From RYN-428 sp035648595 (GTDB lineage Bacteria > Planctomycetota > Phycisphaerae > Tepidisphaerales > Tepidisphaeraceae): a stretch of DNA of 12,253 nucleotides. The stretch covers positions 1 through 12,253 of the forward strand of contig DASRLH010000040.1 in NCBI GenBank assembly GCA_035648595.1, written 5' to 3'. Positions 7,543-12,253 of the stretch are shown here, piece after piece. The position numbers and the translations under genes are program-made. Numbering within the stretch: the stretch's first letter is position 1; every line of letters begins with the position of its first letter. The notes beneath the pieces were generated by a model, which did not search any database, had not been told where the DNA came from, and saw only the letters and a list, made by a program, of their open reading frames with translations.

Positions 7543-9512
7543 TCATGGCCAGGCGCGGAAGGAACGCAACAAGCGGAACAGGCAACGGCAGGCGCGCGGA
7601 ATCGCCGACCGGGGGGCGCGAGCCCATCGATCCGCCGGCACGCGGTGTCGCGCCCGGAGGCGGGGCCGCGGCGCCGCCGGTCGAAATGCCGCCCGCGCCG
7701 CAACCGCCGTTGCTCTTCGAGGTGGCGTGGGAAGTCTGTTGGCAGCTCGGCGGAATCTATACCGTCCTTCGCTCCAAGGCCGCCTGCATGTTGGAGCGCT
7801 GGGGCGACCGCTATTGCCTGATCGGCCCCTATAACCCCGCCACCGCCGCCGTCGAATTCGAGGAGCAGCCCACCTACGGCTCGATCCGCGAAACCCTGCA
7901 AAAACTCAAGGATGAAGGCGTCGTCTGCTACTTCGGCCGCTGGCTCATCGCGGGCCGGCCGCGCGTGATCCTGATCGATTATCGCAGCCGATTCGGCAGC
8001 CTTGATTTTGACAAATACCTGCTCTGGCAGGACCATCGCATCGAAACCGCCCGGGATGATGGCGAAGTGAACGGGGTGGTCGCCTTCGGCTTCGCGGTTG
8101 CCGAGTTCTTCCGCATTTTCACCGGCATCGTAAAAGACCGGCCCATCCTCGCGCATTTCCACGAGTGGATGGGCGGCATGGCGGTGCCGCGCATCGCGCA
8201 CCTGCGCCTGCCGGTGGGAACGATCTTCACCACCCACGCCACCCTCCTGGGCCGCTATCTGGCCGGCGACAATCCTTTCTTCTATGAGCAGTTGCCGTAC
8301 TACGATTCGGAGAAGGAGGCGGCGAAGTATCAAATCTACTCGCGCTATGCGATCGAGAAGGCGGCGGCGCACGCCTCCACCGTTTTCACGACCGTCAGCG
8401 AAGTCACCAACTACGAAGCCGAGCGGCTGCTGCACCGCAAGCCGGACTGCATTTTGCCCAACGGCTTGAATATCCAAAGATTCGCCGCCCCGCATGAATT
8501 TCAGTACCTGCACCAAACCTACAAGGAGCGCATCCACGAATTTGTGATGGGGCATTTCTTCCCCAGCTATACCTTCGACCTGGACAACACCCTGTATCTG
8601 GTCACCAGCGGGCGCTACGAATATCGCAATAAGGGCATGGACATGTACATCGAGGCGCTCTGGCGTCTCAACCAGCGCCTCAAGGACGTGGTCAACGCGC
8701 CCACCGTCATCGCGTTCATCATCACCAAGGCGCAGGTAAAGAACGTGAACGTGCAGGTGTTGCAGAACCAGTCGATGTTCGAGGACATGCGCCAAACGTG
8801 CGATGAGATCGCAAAGCAGATGGGCCAGCGGCTCTTCCGCTCCGCCGCCGAGGGACGCATCCCCAGCTACGGCGAGCTGCTTCCCGAAGATGCCCAGGTG
8901 CGCCTGAAACGCGCCACCCACGCCTGGCGCACCAACCGCCAGCCGCTGATCGTCACGCACGATCTGGCGGATGATGCCAAGGATCCGGTGCTCACGCACC
9001 TGCGCCATCGGCATATGTTTAACGCCGCCGATGATCCGGTGAAGGTGGTTTTCCATCCGCAGTTTGTCACCGCCACCAGCCCGGTGATCAGCCTGGACTA
9101 TGAGCAATTCGTGCGCGGCTGCCACATGGGTATCTTCCCCAGCTACTACGAGCCCTGGGGCTACACGCCGATGGAATGCGTCGCCCTGGGCCTGCCGGCC
9201 GTCACCACCGATCTCAGCGGCTTCGGAGCCTACGTCGAACATCACCTCCCCAATCACGACGAGCGCGGCATATTGGTCTTAGACCGCCGCAGCAAAGGCT
9301 TCGACCAAACGGTCGAGGACATGGTCAACTACCTCATGTACTTCGTCCAACTCAATCGCCGGCAGCGGATCGAATTGCGGAATAACGTGGAACGATTGGG
9401 GGAACTGTTCGACTGGTCGAATCTGGTGAAGCACTACGATGAGGCTCATAAGCTGGCGCTGGAACGGCTGGGGGCGGGGAGGCCGGGGGCGGTGGAAGTT
9501 CGAGTCGTTTGA
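7536..9512 (+). CDS. Glycogen synthase, eukaryote-type GT3 family
   Basis: This glucosyltransferase (up to 658 residues) adds alpha-1,4-glucose to glycogen; GT3 enzymes typically use UDP-glucose. Homology to animal and yeast glycogen synthases begins near residue 59 and runs almost to the end: FEVAWEV with GGIYTV at 72-77, HFHEWMGG at 207-214, TTHATLLGR at 232-240, GRYEYRNKGMD at 359-369, and FPSYYEPWGYTP at 534-545, containing the E-x7-E pair E539/E547. An arginine-rich helix at 608-620 (RRQRIELRNNVER) matches the site that senses glucose-6-phosphate in yeast and mammals. The long phosphorylated C-terminal tail of eukaryotic enzymes is absent. The start is uncertain: ATGs at 7536, 7545 and 7686 precede the conserved domain, and residues 1-56 are low-complexity Gly/Arg/Pro/Ala without an evident ribosome binding site. 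The longest frame is given. No glgB, glgC or glgP neighbours are visible. Confidence 0.95.
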   Translation: MPVMARRGRNATSGTGNGRRAESPTGGREPIDPPARGVAPGGGAAAPPVEMPPAPQPPLLFEVAWEVCWQLGGIYTVLRSKAACMLERWGDRYCLIGPYNPATAAVEFEEQPTYGSIRETLQKLKDEGVVCYFGRWLIAGRPRVILIDYRSRFGSLDFDKYLLWQDHRIETARDDGEVNGVVAFGFAVAEFFRIFTGIVKDRPILAHFHEWMGGMAVPRIAHLRLPVGTIFTTHATLLGRYLAGDNPFFYEQLPYYDSEKEAAKYQIYSRYAIEKAAAHASTVFTTVSEVTNYEAERLLHRKPDCILPNGLNIQRFAAPHEFQYLHQTYKERIHEFVMGHFFPSYTFDLDNTLYLVTSGRYEYRNKGMDMYIEALWRLNQRLKDVVNAPTVIAFIITKAQVKNVNVQVLQNQSMFEDMRQTCDEIAKQMGQRLFRSAAEGRIPSYGELLPEDAQVRLKRATHAWRTNRQPLIVTHDLADDAKDPVLTHLRHRHMFNAADDPVKVVFHPQFVTATSPVISLDYEQFVRGCHMGIFPSYYEPWGYTPMECVALGLPAVTTDLSGFGAYVEHHLPNHDERGILVLDRRSKGFDQTVEDMVNYLMYFVQLNRRQRIELRNNVERLGELFDWSNLVKHYDEAHKLALERLGAGRPGAVEVRVV

Positions 9513-9518
9513 CGTGAT

Positions 9519-9529
9519 GGAGATTCTCC
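9519..9529 (+). promoter_or_regulatory. Ribosome binding site inside a small inverted repeat
   Basis: GGAG at 9519-9522 lies seven bases before the ATG at 9530 and decides the start of the secreted protein. It is the left arm of GGAGATTCTCC, an inverted repeat with 5-bp arms ending directly at the start codon. In RNA only about three pairs could form, so strong occlusion of the site is unlikely. Confidence 0.6.
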
Positions 9530-11128
9530 ATGAGCAATTACTCTTGGTGCGCGTTGATTTTATTCTGCGCCCTCGCCGCAGCGCCTGCGCGCGCGGCCGA
9601 CGCAGATGTGTGGCAACAGCGCATCGATACGTGCATCGTGCAACTGACCAGGGGGACCCCTGCCGATCGAGACGCGGCGGAGGTGGGTCTGTGCCTGATC
9701 GCACCCGAGGCTACGACCGAATTGGACGCGGCGAGGAAGCGGCCGGGGCCCTCTCCGATGGTGGCGCTCCTGATTCAGCGCATTGTTGATCGCGAGCGGA
9801 AGAGGAATGTCGCCCGCGCGCGCATTAAAAAAGCCCGGATTGAGGAGGCAACGTGGAACTCAGACACGGCGCTGGCGGCATATGAAAAGACGGGACACAA
9901 AAGCCCTAAATGGGATTCCGCGGCAAAGGAAGGAATCCGGCGGTTCGCGGCTCCGCCCGAGCCGATCCCACACGAGAGCGAGCGCAAGCCGCTGGAGGAG
10001 GCAATCGCCGCTGGATGCGATGATCCGCTGATCCTGTATTTCCATGCGAAAATGCTGGAAAAGTGGGCCCCGGAAGATACGCCCGACATTCTTCATTTTT
10101 ATGAATCGGCGATGGACGGGATGGAGCACGACAACTATCCCCCATATCGCATGGCAAGCGCCGCGGCGGATTGTTTTCGATACAAGGTGAAAGTGGAGTC
10201 CGCCCATATGCCCAGGGCAGGGATTGCGTTTGGACCAGCCGTCACGGCCGAATTGCAACGCGCGATCGGACTTTCCCGCGGCGTTTGGCCGCTGGTTCTT
10301 CAGGAAAAGAATATCCCATCCGGATTGGTGCTCGACTTGGGTGAATTGATCCTGAGGGACCTCAAGGCCAAACGAGGGGATCGCACGCCCGACTTCGCGC
10401 TGATGTACAATCTTTTGCAAAAGTCGATGCCCAACAGCATCGCTCCACTTGTCTTCAAAGGGGAGTTCTACGTTGATTTTGCCTGGGACGCTCGAGGCCA
10501 CGATGTGGCGAACACGGTAACGCCAGCCCGCTGGAAACAATTCCACGAACGGCTCGCGATTGCCGACGAGTCATTGACCAGGGCCTGGAAGATCGTTCCA
10601 AACGACCCACGCGCGCCCACCCAAATGCTGATCGTGGTGAAAGGCGAGGAAAAGCCCAGGATACAAATGGAGAAATGGTTCAAGCGCGCATTGGACGCAG
10701 ATCCGGATAACGTCGATGCATGCGACTCAAAACTGGAATACCTCTTACCGCAATGGTATGGCAGCGTGCAAGACATGCAGAAGTTTGGGCAGGAACTGCG
10801 CGACGACGGCAATTGGTACGGTCGCCTGCCATTGGAGTTGGTGACGATGTATGACAAGCTTTCGCGCAACAAGCCTGATCCCGCGGCTACGTTCCGCCAG
10901 CCTGAAGTTTGGCATGCCGTGCAATCAGTTTACGAGCCTTATCTCAGCGCAGAACCCGACGACGAGTTTCGACGGAGCCGGTATACGTGGTACGCCGGTC
11001 GGGCTGAGCAATGGGATGTCGCCAAGACACAATTCCAATTGCTCGGCGACAAGGCGGTTGCCATGCAGTTTCGTGGACCCCAGGTCCTGGCAAAGATGCG
11101 CGAGGATGCGGCGCAAAAAGGCAAATAG
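9530..11128 (+). CDS. Secreted TPR-like protein resembling DUF4034 proteins, function unknown
   Basis: The 532-residue protein has a signal peptide: hydrophobic core at about 7-19 and a cleavage site after A22 (ARA/AD), so it should be exported. The mature part is helical and TPR-like. Residues 344-425 carry repeat-type helices such as WFKRALDADPDN (383-394), followed by LEYLLPQWYGS (402-412) and FGQELRDDGNW (419-429). I recall this pattern from DUF4034-type proteins of Planctomycetota; that assignment is from memory. Residues 160-200 hold another helical pair. No catalytic motif is visible, so a binding or scaffold role is possible but unproven. The start at 9530 is well supported by GGAG at 9519-9522, seven bases upstream. 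The gene follows glycogen synthase by 17 bp and could share its transcript, though a functional link is not evident. Confidence 0.82.
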   Translation: MSNYSWCALILFCALAAAPARAADADVWQQRIDTCIVQLTRGTPADRDAAEVGLCLIAPEATTELDAARKRPGPSPMVALLIQRIVDRERKRNVARARIKKARIEEATWNSDTALAAYEKTGHKSPKWDSAAKEGIRRFAAPPEPIPHESERKPLEEAIAAGCDDPLILYFHAKMLEKWAPEDTPDILHFYESAMDGMEHDNYPPYRMASAAADCFRYKVKVESAHMPRAGIAFGPAVTAELQRAIGLSRGVWPLVLQEKNIPSGLVLDLGELILRDLKAKRGDRTPDFALMYNLLQKSMPNSIAPLVFKGEFYVDFAWDARGHDVANTVTPARWKQFHERLAIADESLTRAWKIVPNDPRAPTQMLIVVKGEEKPRIQMEKWFKRALDADPDNVDACDSKLEYLLPQWYGSVQDMQKFGQELRDDGNWYGRLPLELVTMYDKLSRNKPDPAATFRQPEVWHAVQSVYEPYLSAEPDDEFRRSRYTWYAGRAEQWDVAKTQFQLLGDKAVAMQFRGPQVLAKMREDAAQKGK

Positions 11129-11141
11129 CTTGACTGGAAAC

Positions 11142-11354
11142 ATGAAATACGTCTACATCATCGAAAAAGCCGCAGACGGCAGCTATTCCGCATACGTCCC
11201 GGATCTCCGCGGCTGCACCACCTGCGGCGAATCGCCCCAGGAGGTACGCCAAAACATGAAGGACGCCATCGCTTTGTACATCGACTCGCTGCGCGAGCAT
11301 ATGGAACCGATTCCGACGCCGAGCAGCCTAGCGGATGTGATTGAGGCAACGTAA
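11142..11354 (+). CDS. hicB: HicB-family antitoxin-like protein without an adjacent HicA
   Basis: This 70-residue protein has the HicB core: MKYVYIIEKAADGSYSAYVPD at the start, GCTTCGES near 24-31, then an alpha helix (EVRQNMKDAIALYIDSLRE, 34-52) and a proline-rich tail PIPTPSS at 56-62. HicB antitoxins bind and block the small mRNA interferase HicA and often autoregulate. This short form ends after the core fold and has no added ribbon-helix-helix or HTH domain, so DNA binding is doubtful. No HicA (normally 55-80 residues with a conserved Gly-Ser-His motif) is found upstream, where the secreted-protein gene ends 13 bp away, or in the 161 bp downstream. The ATG at 11142 is preceded by TGGA at about five bases. 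It is likely an orphan antitoxin or a remnant of a pair. Confidence 0.82.
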   Translation: MKYVYIIEKAADGSYSAYVPDLRGCTTCGESPQEVRQNMKDAIALYIDSLREHMEPIPTPSSLADVIEAT

Positions 11355-11429
11355 ATGCTGCAACCTGTTGGTCGAGGTAATTGGCACGAAAATCGAGTCG
11401 CTATCGGTTACGCTGATTGAGGTGGTTGA

Positions 11430-11438
11430 TGATATAAT
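11430..11438 (+). promoter_or_regulatory. Extended -10 promoter for the DUF104-PIN pair
   Basis: TGATATAAT is a perfect extended -10 element (TG, one base, TATAAT), striking in this GC-rich setting. No convincing -35 box lies 16-18 bases upstream, which fits an extended -10 promoter. Transcription would start near 11445, giving a leader of about 70 bases to the ATG at 11516. An 8-bp palindrome TTACGTAA (11482-11489) sits in that leader and might serve as a regulatory site. Confidence 0.55.
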
Positions 11439-11515
11439 GGCGGACGACGACGGTCCCAGTTTGTTATCGTGATCCGAGAACTTACGTAACTGCGGTTCCA
11501 ACAAGAAGTGACGAC

Positions 11516-11734
11516 ATGACAACGGTGGACGCGATTTATCGGAACGGCACCTTTGAACCACTTAGTCGAATTGAGCTTCCTGACGATTGTCGCGTCAGGT
11601 TGCAAATCGAACCCATCGAGGCGTTGCGGCCGGAGCAAGAGGAAGCGATTCGAGAAATCCACAGAATCATGGGACTGCGTTTTGAAACGGGTGAACACGA
11701 CATTGCCGAACGGCACAACGAGCACCAGCCATGA
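11516..11734 (+). CDS. DUF104 (AF2212-type) antitoxin
   Basis: This 72-residue protein starts TVDAIYRNGTFEPLSRIELPDD (3-24), the hallmark of DUF104 antitoxins (AIYENG-F-PL-x-LPEG), followed by the beta strand RVRLQIEP. The charged C-terminal part (about 38-70) is predicted helical and is the likely toxin-binding arm. Family members are found directly upstream of PIN-domain toxins and are thought to neutralise them and repress their own operon. Its stop overlaps the start of the PIN gene as ATGA (11731-11734), indicating translational coupling. The start has only a weak purine-rich AAGAAG about 8 bases upstream. The extended -10 element at 11430-11438 probably drives the pair. Confidence 0.88.
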   Translation: MTTVDAIYRNGTFEPLSRIELPDDCRVRLQIEPIEALRPEQEEAIREIHRIMGLRFETGEHDIAERHNEHQP

Positions 11735-12150
11735 CCAGGGTGTTTATCGATACCGTGGGACTGCTCGCGCTATGGGACAAAAATGACCAGTGGTACGCGG
11801 CGGCAGAACCCGCGTGGCGCAAGATGATTGGGTCTGGCGCGGTGCCATGCACAACTCCGTTTGTTTTGTTGGAATGCGGGAACGCGGCGTCGCGGCGATC
11901 GTACCGGCAGGCCGTGGACGACATCCGTCAGCAATTTGAACGAGCCGAAATGCTGATCTGGCCCACCGATGATGAATGGGTGCGGGCCTGGGACGCGTAT
12001 GATCGCGGAAAACCGGGTGCCGCTGGAATTGTCGATCAGTTCTCATTCATGATCATGCGGCGTTTGGGGATTACGGACGCCTTTACCAACGACCGCCATT
12101 TTCGCGCTGTGGGATTTACTGATCGTTGCGCAATGAAGTTTAATCTTTGA
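11731..12150 (+). CDS. VapC-like PIN-domain ribonuclease toxin
   Basis: This 139-residue protein shows the PIN-domain pattern. The first acidic residue is D7 in VFIDTVGLLAL. E48 lies in LLECGN, D102 in GIVDQFSF and D121 in AFTNDRHFRAVGF. These four carboxylates form the metal-binding site of PIN nucleases and all appear intact, so the toxin is probably active. VapC-type PIN toxins cut RNA, often tRNA or rRNA, and are held inactive by the partner antitoxin; here the partner is the DUF104 protein, whose stop overlaps this start by four bases. The segment following D102 reads QFSF where many relatives have a Cys/Thr-Ser-Phe pattern, a mild variation. Length is normal for the family. Confidence 0.9.
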   Translation: MTRVFIDTVGLLALWDKNDQWYAAAEPAWRKMIGSGAVPCTTPFVLLECGNAASRRSYRQAVDDIRQQFERAEMLIWPTDDEWVRAWDAYDRGKPGAAGIVDQFSFMIMRRLGITDAFTNDRHFRAVGFTDRCAMKFNL

Positions 12151-12151
12151 A

Positions 12152-12170
12152 ATAGGCATAAGATAGGCAT
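12152..12170. repeat. Short direct repeat ATAGGCAT x2
   Basis: ATAGGCAT occurs at 12152-12159 and again at 12163-12170, separated by AAG, giving an 11-bp period, about one DNA turn. It sits between the PIN toxin and the putative transposase start. It could be part of an element end or a protein-binding site, or chance. Confidence 0.4.
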
Positions 12171-12253
12171 GGAAGCCACGGAAGGCACGCTGAAGGATTG
12201 GCGGCAGTGGCGTCGTTTCCAAGCACTGCGTTTGAAGCGGCAGGGCTGGTTCC
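12169..12253 (+). CDS. Partial transposase N-terminus, probably IS630-type (cut by window end)
   Basis: The 28 codons from the ATG at 12169 to the window edge read without a stop. They include DWRQWRRFQALRLKRQGW, which resembles the first helix of the helix-turn-helix region of IS630-family transposases (R-x-ALxLxxQGW, normally followed by a QxxIAxALGVS-type helix). The rest lies outside the window, so neither the fold nor intactness can be judged. There is no clear ribosome binding site; an 8-bp direct repeat ATAGGCAT (12152-12159 and 12163-12170) runs into the start codon. If the element is real, its left end must lie within about 20 bases after the PIN stop codon or inside the PIN gene's 3' end. 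Confidence 0.55.
   Translation, partial: MEATEGTLKDWRQWRRFQALRLKRQGWF

Noticed and set aside
7437..9257. 606-codon open frame on the minus strand, antisense to glycogen synthase
   Set aside because: It mirrors the GC-rich plus-strand gene, and its translation has no family features and odd His/Gly/Asp-rich composition. The plus-strand frame matches GT3 throughout. Long antisense frames are common opposite GC-rich genes.
11355..11420. 21-codon ATG frame starting directly after the hicB stop (TAAATG)
   Set aside because: Very short, no recognisable sequence and no ribosome binding site of its own; translational coupling alone is not enough to call it.

Overview
The window looks like a chromosomal segment of a GC-rich bacterium. 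I favour Planctomycetota, from the combination of a PAS-GAF-receiver protein, a membrane-anchored MutS-like ATPase, a eukaryote-type (GT3) glycogen synthase and a secreted DUF4034-like protein. This placement rests on my memory of gene content; no marker gene such as an rRNA is present. No tRNA, rRNA, riboswitch or CRISPR array was seen.

Left half (170-7467), all on the minus strand and read right to left: an alpha/beta-hydrolase-fold protein (7467-6574), a ComEC/Rec2 family DNA-uptake channel protein (6540-3988), a PAS-GAF-receiver signalling protein (3884-2142) and a membrane-anchored MutS-like ATPase (2110-170). The hydrolase and comEC are 33 bp apart, and the signalling gene and the MutS-like gene 31 bp apart, so two co-transcribed pairs are likely. 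They are separated by a 91-bp gap that could hold a promoter. Three of these four proteins carry changes at positions central to their families: no nucleophile serine in the hydrolase, no phospho-accepting histidine in the HisKA-like segment, and altered SGLH and DVGQGD motifs in ComEC.

A 68-bp divergent intergenic region (7468-7535) separates this block from the plus-strand half. It holds a good candidate promoter whose -10 box lies inside a 15-bp palindrome that overlaps the first candidate start codon of the next gene. Plus-strand genes then follow: a GT3 glycogen synthase (7536-9512) and, 17 bp downstream behind a clear ribosome binding site, a secreted DUF4034-like protein (9530-11128).

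The right end (11142-12253) is accessory in character: a lone HicB-like antitoxin, a DUF104 antitoxin plus PIN-domain toxin with ATGA overlap behind an extended -10 promoter, and the first codons of what looks like an IS630-type transposase cut off by the window edge. There is no stretch above 300 bases without a gene. The left edge (1-169) holds a long G/C-rich hairpin and no gene I can support.
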